A DNA stretch of 64,000 bases from Triatoma infestans (GCA_011037195.1 JAAEAF010000391.1:248001-312000); one strand, 5' to 3'. Shown: positions 11,066-21,415, numbered from the stretch's first letter. A program made the numbers and translations. The notes: generated by a model not told the origin, from the sequence alone.

Positions 11066-12280
11066 CCAATAAAGCCTATACCATGGCCATTACAATTTTT
11101 TATGTGTTTCTATACCTCTAAAAAATTACCTCACATTATTATCCTTCATGTTGAGAGAGGGAAAGGAAGGGATATTTCTTTTCTCATGTAATCGAAAAAG
11201 AAGCTGAATAACTCCAAATGAATAGTAAGTACAAGTATTTTAAGGTAGGCCAGGATCTTTCTCTCTGTCAACTGTCCTACCACCAGTTTGATAGATATTA
11301 ACCTAATTTCAATTACATCTATTTGAATTATAAAGTGGTAAAAGTTATGGCATAAATAGTTAATATTAAAGAAAAACCAAATTTTAAACAAAAACTTCAA
11401 ACATATTTTAAAGGACAAATTAGTATTCATTACATTTTACAACTAGTTGGTTTTATTGATCAAAAAATGCTGAATATTTTTTGTGTTAGTAATAGTAGAA
11501 TATTGTACAAATATAAAACTGATTTGAGTTCACAAAGTTACAGGCTAGTTACCGAGAGATACATTGTCAAAATGTCATATTCTATTATTACAATTAAACA
11601 AGTTTTATATTAGGTCACTTAGATAATTTTAAACTAGGTCAAAGGTTTTCATTCAAATAATTTACTAATGTAATTATAAATAAAACTTAAATATACTTGT
11701 ATTTAATTAACAAATTTGAATACAAATTTACTTTCATATAGATAAAAGAGCAATCTGTTCATAAATTGTCAAATGTATGAGAAATTTTATTAAATGACAC
11801 CATTATCAAACTCATTCAATTAATCTTTATTAAATATACTTCTCTTCTTTGAATTCTGTAAAATAATTCATTAAAAAACTATTATTCAAATTCTTCTTTG
11901 CTCTAGATACATTCTTTTTTTTTTACAAGATATCTGGATGTCCTCAAAGGGCTTGTGGAATTAAGAAAAAAAAAAAAATGCGAAGTATTTTTCACGATTA
12001 GAAGAAGCAATTGAAGACTGACGAGTAATTCAGAACTATCGTAACGCGCCTGTGGGATTTTTCGAATTAAACGCAAATCAAAACAATATCTTCTAATTTC
12101 AATAGCTTTTAATACAAACTTTTCTCATCATTAGCATTTTCTTCTGTGATTAGTGAAAAACGGCTAAGCAAAGGCATTTTAAGCATAATAGAAATGGGTC
12201 AATTTTATTCCGGATGGAATCTGTTATTTGATTTTTTTCTAGTTTTGAATCAGAATTCAAGTTAATGTTAAAAAAAGATG
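11066..12280. other. AT-rich intergenic DNA
   Basis: No gene or recognised repeat is seen. A 94-codon minus-strand frame at 11146-11430 has low-complexity, Leu/Ile/Phe-rich composition and no start context, so I do not call it. Confidence 0.5.
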
Positions 12281-12435
12281 TATGAGCTCCTAGTTCCAAG
12301 GCCCAGCATATCATGGTGCGGAAGTTGTAGCTGCTTCATCAATTTATTCTTCCTGATCCAATCAAAGGAATCGGCTTTGAGATTCCAACGGCATTCAGTC
12401 CAAGAAAGGGATATCAAGAAGGTTCAGTTATGATA

Positions 12436-12745
12436 TTATCCATGGTACTTATTCACCATTACTTTAGAGTTGGATTTACTTTGATAAGGTTTGGCTGAAA
12501 AATACAGTTATTATTAATGTAAGATATCGCGAGGTGAGTACGAAATTAAGAGTATTATAGTTATTCTACGTACAATGTTAAGTGGAATACATTTACAAAA
12601 GTATCTATGGGTACTTTCTTGGGCAGCAACGAAGGCAAGACTCCAAAGAGTGATGATTACCAACTGAAAATTATAAATATTTTAATTATTTAATTATAAT
12701 CTATTAATTATATTCAGTATTATAATTTCTTACCTTAGAAATCAT
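12436..12745 (-). CDS. Putative small secreted peptide (3 exons), possibly decayed
   Basis: Exon 1 at 12734-12745 encodes MISK, followed by a GTAAGAA donor. The acceptor TTTTCAG opens exon 2 at 12663, which encodes LVIITLWSLAFVAAQESTHR, a good signal peptide with probable cleavage near AAQ/ES. A GTAAAT donor after 12597 and a TTTTTCAG acceptor before 12494 join in frame to exon 3 (KPYQSKSNSKVMVNKYHG, stop at 12436-12438). The product would be 45 residues, with a basic mature peptide of about 26. The four-codon first exon with a phase-0 intron matches the glycine-rich genes at 23942, 31893 and 47130. Sequence beyond the stop down to about 12290 still looks protein-like in other frames, so this may be a longer secreted-protein gene broken by mutation. 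Function unknown. Confidence 0.4.
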
Positions 12746-12777
12746 TGTCACACGCTTACAAGTTACAATGTTTCAGA

Positions 12778-12817
12778 ATGAATACAAACCAACACTGCTT
12801 TTGGCATATATATAATA
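12778..12817 (-). promoter_or_regulatory. Possible core promoter of the 12436-12745 gene
   Basis: The minus strand carries a TATTATATATATG stretch at about 12805-12817 and an initiator-like TTCATT about 30 bases downstream, just ahead of the MISK exon. Confidence 0.35.
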
Positions 12818-13009
12818 TGGAATTGTGAAGGTATAGTTCCTCTAAATAATTTCGTAATTATTTAGAAACAAATTTGATTTTCTTAACAAGTGAAAGGAAC
12901 TAAACTTTACAGCCTATTTCCAATTAAGTTGTGCAAGGAGATTTTTATTTACATTCTAAAATTCGACCTAATAAAAACAAAATCTAGGGGAAAACATTCA
13001 TCAGACATT

Positions 13010-13540
13010 CCCTTAGACGCATTTCCGGTTAACCTATATTTTTCAAAACTTGGAATTTTAGCATTGCATTATTTTTTGGCATACAATATTATTATCTGAA
13101 AGAATCACATATTGTGTATAACTCGCACTTTATGGAAGGAACATTAATTTGCATCTCTCCCAACAATCAGTTTTTCCTGGAGAAATGTTTCATAAGCCTC
13201 TGTGCGTGTGTGTTTGCTTAGTAGACAAAGTTTAGAGAAAATCGTTAGGCCGTTCGAGAAAATTGCGTAAAACTGAAATGAAAATCATTAAGTCGCATTT
13301 TGTAATTGACATTTTTTGACCAGTTGGTATCTAAACAGAATATTCAAGTTTGAGCTTTGTACTATTTTTCAGTTTTGAAAAAAGTAAGTTGAGCTTTGTA
13401 CTATTTACAGTTTTGATCGACACACACAATATAAATTCAGATCATTTGCTACAAATGTTTCGATGAAAAACTCAATATTATCGAAAATTTGAGTTGATCT
13501 TAATACTTCCTCTTTTATGCAGTATGTGAAAGCATAAGTG
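13010..13540 (-). repeat. Diverged Fam-A copy
   Basis: Reversed module starts (CATTTCCGGTTAAC), the GAGAAATGTTTCATAA block and a short TG/CA-type region are visible. The hairpin end is decayed near 13510-13540. Confidence 0.65.
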
Positions 13541-13674
13541 AACTCTTTTTTTCCGGTTTATCTATCATTTCCGTTTAAAGTGATGTTGTCCCTTTGCGAC
13601 AGAGTTCAGCACCAGTAAATATTTTATTTAAAACATGGATAAACTGAAAATAATTTTAATTCAATTACAACTCT

Positions 13675-13880
13675 ATTTATCAGAGACATTTTCCGTGGTG
13701 GTAGCCTGCTTCATTTTGTGGTCATTCATTTGTGATCACAAGTCAACTTTGTTATACTTGTATGATCTGATATGTTCGGTAAATCGCTCCCTGATTTTTC
13801 TGCCTGTCTGCTCCACGTAAATTTTGTTACAGTCCGGGCATTTCAACTCGTAAACCCCACTGCATACACGTCAGTGAACT
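13675..13880 (-). pseudogene. GIY-YIG endonuclease end of a Penelope-like element
   Basis: On the minus strand this translates as SGVYELKCPDCNKIYV, then TGRKIRERFTEHIRSYK, which is the GIY-YIG nuclease core (G-V-Y, then I-Y-V and the catalytic Arg region) fused to the C terminus of Penelope-type reverse transcriptases. The usual small residue before the QTGR motif is Glu here (VEQTGR). A TGA follows KVDL, and the downstream tail (DHKMKQAT, ENVS) continues in frame. Truncated at its 5' side near 13880; non-functional alone. Confidence 0.85.
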
Positions 13881-13911
13881 CAGTACGAGTGCGGATTTTG
13901 TTGAAAAAAAA

Positions 13912-14130
13912 AACATATTTAGGTATACATGCGTGCGTGGATGGCGTATGTGAATGTTGTGTAAAAAGGTGATATGTTGAGCGGAATGCATAATTATAAA
14001 AAAAACCTAATTATAAAAAACCATATTTAGGTATACATGCGTGCGTGGATGGCGTATGTGCATGTTGTGTGAAAAGTGAAATATTGACTGGAATGCATAA
14101 TTATAAAAAACTTAATTATAAAAATCGCTT
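13912..14130 (+). repeat. ~108-bp direct repeat inside the Penelope fragment
   Basis: Two copies of a unit starting CATATTTAGGTATACATGCG and running through GTGGATGGCGTATGTG and GGAATGCATAATTATAAA, at about 13914 and 14022. A decayed, inverted relative lies at about 59590-59640 inside another Penelope locus. Confidence 0.8.
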
Positions 14131-14455
14131 AATTTTAAATTATTTTAGTTTAAATCGTTACTTAATTTCATTTTAAATTTATTGTTATATATCTTATATT
14201 TTATTTTGATTAGTTAATTGTAAAGTAAATCTCCCTCCAACAACAGAGTTTAAAAATTAGACCCCCACGTGTTGTTTCCATTTTAAGGAAAATTTGGCCT
14301 TTAGCAACCCAAACACGTGTTTTTTCCCACCCAGTTACCATCACCATACCCCTTGACCAAGTTTAAGAGTTAAGTTTTAAATACAATTAAAAACGTCGGT
14401 GTGTAAACTGAGTTTGCTCTGTGTAAATCTATGTCGTCACACTGTCTGAAAAACG

Positions 14456-14493
14456 CATCCTGAAGATGGGCGAACGCCCGAAACCGGTCGATG
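14456..14493 (+). ncRNA. Hammerhead-ribozyme-like motif
   Basis: Ordered elements match a hammerhead fold. Stem I is CATC (14456-14459) with GATG (14490-14493). The core is CTGAAGA at 14460-14466. Stem II is GGGC/GCCC around a GAAC loop. GAAA lies at 14480-14483, followed by a palindromic CCGG and UC before stem I. The A15.1-U16.1 pair and the H17 position (C) are present. The deviation is one extra U between CTGAAGA and stem II. With a self-complementary stem III it could only fold fully as a dimer. Hammerhead motifs are known in Penelope-like elements; activity here is inferred. Confidence 0.4.
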
Positions 14494-14749
14494 ACCACAA
14501 AATGAAGCAGGCTACCACGGAAAATGTCTCTGATGCTTTCCAGCTCTGCAGAACCAACCACCACAACTACAACTCCATTTAATTACGTCTCTAAACCAAA
14601 AAATACACAGTTAAATAGAAAAAAACCCTTTTTATAATCGATATAATAATATATTCGCATAAAAAATGAACATGATTAAAAATAAATACTACTAAGTGGA
14701 CTTTTTAATAAAAATGAGAGAAAAAAAATACATTCAAAATCTATGTAGG

Positions 14750-15232
14750 AATATGCCCATACATAGGTTCCAAATATGCCCATACATGGGTTCCAAATAT
14801 GCCCATACATAGGTTTCAAATATGCCCATACATAGGTTCCAAATATGCCCATATATAGGTTCCAAATATGCCCATACATAGGTTCCAAATATGCCCATAC
14901 ATGGGTTCCAAATATGCCCATACATAGGTTCCAAATATGCCCGTACATAGGTTCCAAATATGCCAAATTATGGATTCAAAAACCTATGCCCATACTAGGC
15001 CAAATATTGCCATGCATAGTTCCAAATATTGCCCATACATAGGTTCTCAAATATGCCATACATAGGTTCCAAATATTGCCATCTGGGTTTAAAATCTGCC
15101 AGACATAGGTTCCAAAATGCCCATACATGGTTTCCAATATGCCAATACCTAGGTTCCAAATATGCCCATACATAGGTTCCAAATATGCCCATACATGGGT
15201 TCCAAATATGCCCATACATGGGTTCCAAATGC
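14750..15232 (+). repeat. 23-bp minisatellite, ~21 units
   Basis: Tandem GCCCATACATAGGTTCCAAA-type units of 23 bp. They are clean at 14750-14960 and 15150-15232 and show single-base indels in between. Because 23 is not a multiple of three and the unit has no minus-strand stop, long spurious frames (MYGHIWN, MGIFGT repeats) appear on the minus strand. Confidence 0.95.
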
Positions 15233-15459
15233 AAAAATTCCATAAGAAATAGAATTGCATAAAAAACGATTGATCGAAATAATGCGTTCAAAAAGTTGAT
15301 TAATTAAAAGAAAGTTAAAAAGATTTATTTTTTGAAAACCAATTGTAGAATTTAGTTTTCTAATCGTTAGTTTATTAGCCAATTACAAAGGAAGAATTAG
15401 AAATCTAGTCAAGAAGTTCCACTGTTTCAGAAGGTTCATAATCCTTTAGTAAAAAAACG
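15233..15459. other. AT-rich spacer
   Basis: Nothing recognised. Confidence 0.5.
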
Positions 15460-15745
15460 CTCACAGAATTTTCTCGTATTGCTGCAGTTTACACAGATTA
15501 AAGTGGACATATTTTCTACAAACTAATAATTTTTACTAAATGTTTACTTGTCTTCATTTTTTTATCAATTGTAAAATACTGAACTTAATAAAATGAATTT
15601 TTTGAGAAAACCATACATTCTCTCCTCCTACAAAATTTCTTTGAACGAACTTACGTGAAAAAACGTTCCAAACAAAACTGATAGGTCTCTGTATTCATAT
15701 TTAGTGAAAACAAATTTAATGAAATCCATCTTTTTTTATGAGAAA
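15460..15745 (-). repeat. Fam-A terminal fragment, variant subfamily
   Basis: Colinear with 6540-6800 and with the reversed end of the copy at 4346 (TTTACACAGATT, ACTTAATAAAATGA, ATAGGTCTCTGTATTC, TTTAATGAAATCCATC). Confidence 0.6.
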
Positions 15746-16139
15746 ATAGTAGACACACTCGAGAGTATGCAGTCTAAATGGAGGAAGTTGGTTGCGCTTG
15801 AGAATGCGCTTTGTTAATTATAAAGGTGGACAAATAAGTTATTTAGTACTAATTTCATATATGCTAAATACACTGATTATAATTTCTACAGAAGATAACT
15901 GAATCTTTATTCAAGGAAAATAAACCATAAATTCAATAAACTGGCAAACTTCAATTAACACAAACCAAAGTTTCAAATATGATCAACAAAATATATATGT
16001 AAAAAGAATAGTTCCAAAGTCTCAAAATGACACAACACATCACACTTCAATCGAATATATTCCTAAACAACCAAAAAAACCTTCTCTTTTTTTTCAAACT
16101 CAGATTTTTTTCACATGTTCCCAACATTTTATTTCATAT
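15746..16139. other. AT-rich intergenic DNA
   Basis: No gene or repeat recognised. Confidence 0.5.
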
Positions 16140-16780
16140 GATTTTAATTGGGGGCGTTTTCTAACCCGATTCTTCACACGCTTGATAATAACAGCAACGC
16201 CGCCTGATGCATGATCCGTAGGTCTGTCTGCTCTGTAAACTTTATATCCTTAGATTTTAAGTTTATCGTGGGTAGTTAAATGTGTTTCAGTCACGCAGGC
16301 GATATCAATCTGGTATCTTCTCAGGAATTCGTTGAAGGCATAAGTTTTTGGTCTTCAGGCCGTTTGCATTCCAGTTTAGTATTTCTATGTTGTTGATGGA
16401 TGAATAATTTTGGCTTGCCAATATTGTTTTGCAGCAGATTCGTAAGTAAGTTTGTGAGGAATGAGGTAATTTGCGGATGGAATGGCTGAATTATTTGAAG
16501 GATAAGATTGCTGAGTGTCCCATGTATATTGGTTGTCATATGTTGAGGTTTCATAATTATTTTCACTGTGTTTTTTCCTCTTTATGTCAATTTGGCTATT
16601 ATCTATTATCATTTTTGCTTGTGTCGTTAATCAATTATTAATATATTTACTATTTACATCCTGAAGGTCTGGTGTGCGTGTCTGTTGTGCTGATGTTCGT
16701 TCGTCGGTGTCGTCCGCCCACCGGAACTTGAGTCGCCAAAAGTTTTCATACAGTTGACTGTCTTATTCGACCTTTGGTTG
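16140..16780 (-). pseudogene. Jockey-type non-LTR relic: gag end plus AP endonuclease
   Basis: On the minus strand, 16385-16612 and 16321-16566 give overlapping Asn/Gln/Thr-rich gag-like frames. These run into an apurinic-endonuclease-like domain: NIEILNWNANGLK at about 16350-16390, then IDIACVTETHLT, then GYKVYRADRPTDHASGGVAV near 16190-16270. The ILNWNANG start and the TETH motif are hallmarks of the target-nicking nuclease of jockey-like retrotransposons. Frameshifts and a stop disrupt it, and the reverse transcriptase is missing. Confidence 0.8.
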
Positions 16781-17640
16781 GTTTGTCTGTTCTTTATCTT
16801 GATTTTTGGTCTAAAAAGTGGTCTTTTTAATGTAAATATTTTGCTTAAAATTTTTCAAGTATTCACTCTTTTAATGCGCTACAGCTGATCAAAAACAATA
16901 GAAAAACTGTTTAGTAAAAATTCAGTCTTTTAAGAAAAACTTTGCCAATAAGAAAAACTTTAGTTTTTCAAACCCAGTATTGTTTTAAAGCCCAGTTTTA
17001 TCTCTTTTCTTGTTTTATGAAATCGTCCACCTATCAGCTTAATTTCCCTGAACTCTATTTAAACCATTTTCATGTAATAATTTTTTGGAGCTACAGTTGA
17101 CTGTCAGCTGACAGTCCTTCCATGTTTGTACCTTGCTTCAATAGAAGAGTTTTTGCTTGGATTTATAAATTTTCTTCCATTTTTTATCACCAAAGAAGTT
17201 CCAATGTTTTTTTTATTTAAGAATGGGGCGTCTGTTATTTTGTACGCATGTCTGTTCGATTAATTTGATTATCAGAAATACTTTCCACATTTCTTTTTCT
17301 CCTTATTTAGTTTTTAAAGTTCTTTTAGGGTTATAAATAAAATTCATTTCCTATTTCAAAATTATAAAAAATTATCAATAATCACATTAAAAAATTATAA
17401 AAAAAGAGCAGGCCTGCCACATGACAAGCGCGCTATTTTAGAAGAGGGTTCTCCTTATATAAGGAGGCTATTTGTTTATCTGAAAGATATTGGCGTATTA
17501 ATTAAAATTTAGGTTAGGAGTTAAGTTGGGTTAAGCAAAATTAGGTGGAGGAATATCGAGTACTCCACCCAACTAGGTTAGTTTTGCTATTTTATGGGGA
17601 AAAGAATATCAAGTATTTTCCCCTTGTATGAATGCTAAGT
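16781..17640. other. AT-rich intergenic DNA with a perfect palindrome
   Basis: No gene is seen. GACTGTCAGCTGACAGTC at 17099-17116 is a perfect 18-base palindrome of unknown role. GTTAGGTTAAG-like words recur near 17510-17530. Confidence 0.5.
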
Positions 17641-17766
17641 ATGAGTGTATTTTTTTTAGCGAATGTATTTATTAGCATTAAAGTATTTATTGGCGTATAT
17701 GTATTTGTTAGTGCGAATGTATTTATTAGCTTGAATGTATTTATTGATGTGTATGTATTTGTTGGC
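17641..17766 (+). repeat. 18-bp tandem repeat with 54-bp higher order
   Basis: Six clean 18-mers from 17659 to 17766 (such as GCGAATGTATTTATTAGC) plus one decayed unit before them. Units 1-3 and 4-6 correspond one to one, giving a 54-bp super-period. Because 18 is a multiple of three, a plus-strand frame reads a hydrophobic NVFISIKVFIGVYVF repeat; no start context or homology supports a gene. Confidence 0.85.
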
Positions 17767-19640
17767 AAGAATCTTAGTATGCATAGGTTAAGTTTTTATT
17801 TCGGGGTTGAAAGAACCGTTAGGTTAAGTTTTTTATTTTAGGATTAGTTTATTTTAGGATGTGCAGGAATATTCGTTAAAAGTACTGCACATGCAAACTA
17901 TTAATTTATATAGCAAATAGTATCCTTCGCTTTCACGAGTGTAAAAGAAAATATTTAATATAAATAATACAGTTACAAACTGTTTGTCTTCTACTAAGTA
18001 TTTACGGATTAAACTTATTCATACACTTATTATTCTATCGACCAAGTGAGAAATAAAATAAGGAATGACACAACCAACTAATCCACCCTCCCCCTTATCG
18101 ATTAGATCGATGACTTAAGAGGGGATGGTTGGAAACATCCCCAAAAAACCTACGGCACCACCCTGCTTTGCAGAGCAAAGTGTGTGTGTGTGTGGAAGCC
18201 ACTAGGTTACAAAGTGTGTCATCCCAGCTCGATTGGCCAGAGAAGAGAAAGTAAAATATTTGAGGGGCGCTAATGACCGCCCTAATTGATGCGCCCGGGA
18301 AAAAAATAAAAAATTATTCATAAGTTATAACTTATTTTCTTAGCATCATTACTCAATAGTTAATTATTAATTATGGAATAATAGTAGAAATAACAGAAAT
18401 AGTAGAAATAATAGTAGCATATTATTGAATTAATTGAATAATTATTCAATAATATAGTTAATTATTGAATAGTCAAGACCACAAGAAAGAAAAAATCTAG
18501 ACTATGACGACATATCGATGGATATTAAATACATGGTTTACTGAAGAATCTTGATGAAACTATTAAGATGTTTATTATGAACATAAATAAAGTAATTGCT
18601 GAAATTGAAGGTGATACACAAAAAGTATCTCCTTTCACCAACGTACTTAATGTTAAAAGTATTTAACGCAAGTATTAAATTAAAATATTCAGCAAAAGTA
18701 TTTAAAGTTAAGATTGAAAGAACTTTAGTTTATAATTACATATTTATTTTTGATGGATTATAGTATTTTAATTCTCTAGTGAAACATAATAGTACTCTTC
18801 TGCTTATACTTTGAAGTTTAGACATAGGTTAAGACTTTAGTAGACAAGAACTTACAAATAAACACATAACAAGAAAAAAACTTATATTTAACAAAATTTC
18901 AGTTTTAGAATCTTTATTCCTGTGTCACCGTTCTATCCGCTAGATTGCAGTTCAATACAGTTCTGATTGTTCGAAAAACTACTAGATAAAAAATTAGTAA
19001 GTTTTTTAAATATATACTATATTATTGTGTCAATTTTTTGAAATTTTATCACAATTAGTACAAGATTAAGCAAATGCGGGGTATGTGATATGTGATATAA
19101 TCATTTACTGCATTATACTATATAATAATGGGATTATAAGTTTAAAAAAAAATACATAAACACAAATATAAATTTAGATCATGACAGCCGGGAACACTCT
19201 TAACAACCAACGAATTTATTTAATAAAAAAAACTGATCACTCAAAAATTTTTTTTAGCAATTCATTTCAATGTAATACAAAATTATAAACAAGACATGAT
19301 ATAAAGATCTAGCTTGTAGTTTGTCTGTGACTCGTTAGATAGCAGAAGCTTACATGTACAGTTTAGCTACTGTTACTGAGAAAGCTAGATCTCACTCCTT
19401 AATAGGAGGGAGAAAGCGATTTTTATAAAATACTTTTTTCTAAAACAGTTCCTTGGCTATCGATCCTAACATGCATGGGTTTTCTCTTAATTAATGTTAT
19501 CAGAAACAACTACCATTACGATTGCCCATATAAAATGTGATTAAAACCTTGCTTTATGGATTGATTATATGTTACTTTTGTATATTAGAATCGGTGCAAC
19601 GTAGAATGCCTTATTAATAGAATAAACAGAATGCCTTGTT
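17767..19640. other. Intergenic DNA, unclassified
   Basis: Contains a more GC-rich block at about 18070-18300 (CACCCTCCCCCTTATCG, a short GT run, TTGATGCGCCCGGG) that looks like transposon or LTR debris without identifiable coding, and an AT-rich fold-back at 18340-18470 (ATTGAATAATTATTCAAT). No gene is supported. Confidence 0.45.
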
Positions 19641-19647
19641 AAGTATT

Positions 19648-19653
19648 TTTATT
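19648..19653 (-). terminator. Poly(A) signal of the cuticle gene
   Basis: AATAAA on the minus strand, 44 bases past the stop codon of the RR-2 gene. Confidence 0.7.
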
Positions 19654-19696
19654 TAGAGAAATTATGCCATATACATATTATTACTTTCTCTTATTT

Positions 19697-20188
19697 TTAA
19701 TAATGATGATGATGATAGCCATAGACAGGAGCGTGTACAGCATGTCCGACCCTCTTCACTTCAGCATTGAATCCATTATGTTTATCGGCTGTATAATGGA
19801 CCTCCCTCAGAGTGCCATCGGCTTCTTTCAGTGTATAGAATCCTTTGACATGATCACCTTCTCTGGTTTCATGTTGACTCTTCACATCTCCAGTGTGAGC
19901 ATCATGGACTTTGTATTCGAATGTATAATGAGGTGGTGCCTGCAATAAAACAAGTATAAATGAATCAATATATTATATCAGAAACTATCCTTAAATAGAG
20001 AATACGTACATAGTAGTCAATATGGTGATGATGGCCTCCGTCTGCTGAACTGCTGAGAATTGCAGCAGCCAATACTGTGCAGATCAGTAAAACCTGAAAA
20101 ATTTGGAAAGCTGCATAAGATAGTTTCTTTTGTTTGCTGTAATAAAAAAAAGCTGCTACACTCCATTTCTTACCTTAAAAGATTTCAT
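19697..20188 (-). CDS. RR-2 cuticular protein (chitin-binding), 3 exons
   Basis: Exons on the minus strand are 20174-20188 (MKSFK), 20010-20093 and 19697-19939; both introns are phase 0 with GT-AG ends. The 113-residue product starts with a signal peptide ([20 protein letters not shown], cleavage near the following Ser/Ala) and a short His-rich linker. The extended Rebers-Riddiford consensus of the RR-2 class follows: [35 protein letters not shown] and [16 protein letters not shown]. It ends in a His/Tyr-rich tail. RR-2 domains bind chitin in hard cuticle, and His-rich tails can take part in cross-linking during sclerotisation. The protein acts in the extracellular cuticle after secretion by epidermis. 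A dead relative lies at 4058-4233. The family call is firm; tissue and stage are not visible. Confidence 0.97.
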
Positions 20189-20248
20189 GTTTACTTTACA
20201 ATTGTATAGTTATTAAGTAAATGAAGTACATTATGAATGTAGAATTTG

Positions 20249-20257
20249 CTTTATATA
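20249..20257 (-). promoter_or_regulatory. TATA box of the RR-2 gene
   Basis: TATATAAAG on the minus strand, about 60 bases ahead of the start codon. An initiator-like TTCATT lies about 33-35 bases downstream (near 20222). Confidence 0.75.
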
Positions 20258-20259
20258 CC

Positions 20260-20684
20260 TAAATATTATGAAATTATCATATCTTTTGTAATTAATATTA
20301 CAAAAATAATAACATTCCCCGTGTCTAACTACTGAAAACATTAACCTTTTATTTATACTTGAGTGATTGATTGATTTATACATTTTTACATATTAATTTA
20401 AAATTTAGGATTTTAATTTTATACTTAAATATGTTAATGTTTTATCACCTAAAATATGTGAGAACTCAATCAACTTTTGCATTTTGAAAACACTAAGAAC
20501 TTTTTTGCCCTTGAAACCTAGCAATATGTATTCATGATTTTTACAAAGAATTAAATTTTAACTTCTATCCTTAAACTTCTGCAGAATTTCTTGTTCCCAA
20601 TTTTGAAATGTCCTCTTTTTCACGGACTGCAGACCTTCGCTTCATATACTCTGAGCAAAATAACTTTTCTTAGAACGAGCCTTG
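20260..20684. other. Upstream region of the RR-2 gene
   Basis: AT-rich, with no recognised repeat. It would contain any proximal regulatory sites of the cuticle gene. Confidence 0.4.
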
Positions 20685-21034
20685 TGTATCTTTTTCTTAC
20701 AGCTGTAAGAGAAGAAATATTGCGATTTTTTTTCAACTGAATTTTTACGGGAAATACATGTTTTGAGGTCCCCTTAGTTCGAGAAAAACATTTTTAGAGA
20801 AAATAATATTTTAGATTTGAAAAAAAGTAGTTTTGTCTTTTTTGTGGGTGCCTACGTGTATTTGTATGTGAACAAAATATCTGACTGAACGAAAAATTAC
20901 TGCAAGTCAAACTTGAAATTTCACTTAGGTACCCCATGGGCTCTCAGGTAAGAATGTTTTGGTCAATAAATCCATGAACTAGAAGTGCAACTTATTGAGT
21001 TATTTGTTAAAATATTTTTTTATCGAGTTTCTTT
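20685..21034 (+). repeat. Fam-A copy cut by a Penelope hairpin
   Basis: Diverged hairpin (CTTACAGCTGTAAGAG), a TTTTGAGGTCCCC block and a CTAGAAGTGCAACTT module start are present. It stops abruptly at the Penelope-like end at 21035. Confidence 0.7.
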
Positions 21035-21117
21035 ATAGTTGTTGTGGTGGTGGTTGGTTCCGCTGTGCTGGAAAGCATCAGAGACATTTTCCGTGATAGC
21101 CTGCTTCATTTTGTGGT

Positions 21118-21155
21118 CATCGACCGGTTTCGGGCGTTCGCCCATCTTCAGGATG
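21118..21155 (-). ncRNA. Hammerhead-like motif, left hairpin arm
   Basis: Same order as at 14456: CATC, CTGAAGA, GGGC/GCCC, GAAA, CCGG, UC, GATG, read on the minus strand. Confidence 0.35.
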
Positions 21156-21245
21156 CTTTCTTCAGACAGTGTGACAACACAGACTTGCACCTATAAACTA
21201 AGTTTGCTCTGTGCAAGTCTGTGTTGTCACACTGTCTGAAAAAAG

Positions 21246-21283
21246 CATCCTGAAGATGGGCGAACGCCCGAAACCGGTCGATG
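21246..21283 (+). ncRNA. Hammerhead-like motif, right hairpin arm
   Basis: Same motif on the plus strand, a mirror image of 21118-21155. The two could pair with each other instead of folding separately. Confidence 0.35.
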
Positions 21284-21344
21284 ACCACAAAATGAAGCAG
21301 GCTATCACGGAAAATGTCTCTGATAGTTACTTTATCCTTTGCTA

Positions 21345-21415
21345 GCGAGGACCAGCACTAAAGGGCATGTGAACCGCAGCTTGCTTACCATATTATGTCC
21401 TCCCTTCCCTTCCCT
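21345..21415 (+). repeat. Possible SINE-3 tail scrap
   Basis: CTAGCGAGGACCAGCACTAAA and the following words resemble the 3' body of the SINE at 27652, with many changes. Confidence 0.3.

Larger units (their letters stand above)
13660..14585. mobile_element. Penelope-like element fragment, rearranged
   Basis: The left part (13675-13880) holds the 3' end of the coding region on the minus strand. The right part (about 14200-14585) holds the plus-oriented terminal region ending at CCACAACTACAACTCC. The two share an inverted ~45-bp block (CCACAAAATGAAGCAGGC) at 13685-13725 and 14496-14540. Between them lies a ~108-bp direct repeat. Head-to-head pieces with a terminal repeat are typical of Penelope-like elements. 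The reverse transcriptase is not present. Confidence 0.75.
21035..21335. mobile_element. Penelope-like solo hairpin, 114-bp arms
   Basis: The left arm 21077-21190 and the right arm 21211-21324 are reverse complements at 113 of 114 positions, with a 20-base loop. The left side extends to the same element end (GTTGTGGTGGTGGTTGG) as the right end of the 14585 locus. Both arms contain the element 3' coding tail (CCACAAAATGAAGCAGGC) and the hammerhead-like motif. A transcript from either strand would form a long stem. Confidence 0.85.

Noticed and set aside
14750..15232. Possible CRISPR-like array
   Set aside because: Units are contiguous 23-mers without spacers in a eukaryotic context; it is a minisatellite.
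14676..15291. Tryptophan/glycine repeat protein frames on the minus strand
   Set aside because: Produced by the minisatellite unit lacking stops; several overlapping frames are equally open.
17400..18300. Solo LTR of a retrotransposon
   Set aside because: Some blocks look LTR-like, but I found no matching second copy, no convincing terminal dinucleotides and no target duplication.
19664..19948. 94-codon plus-strand frame
   Set aside because: Antisense shadow of the third exon of the RR-2 cuticle gene.
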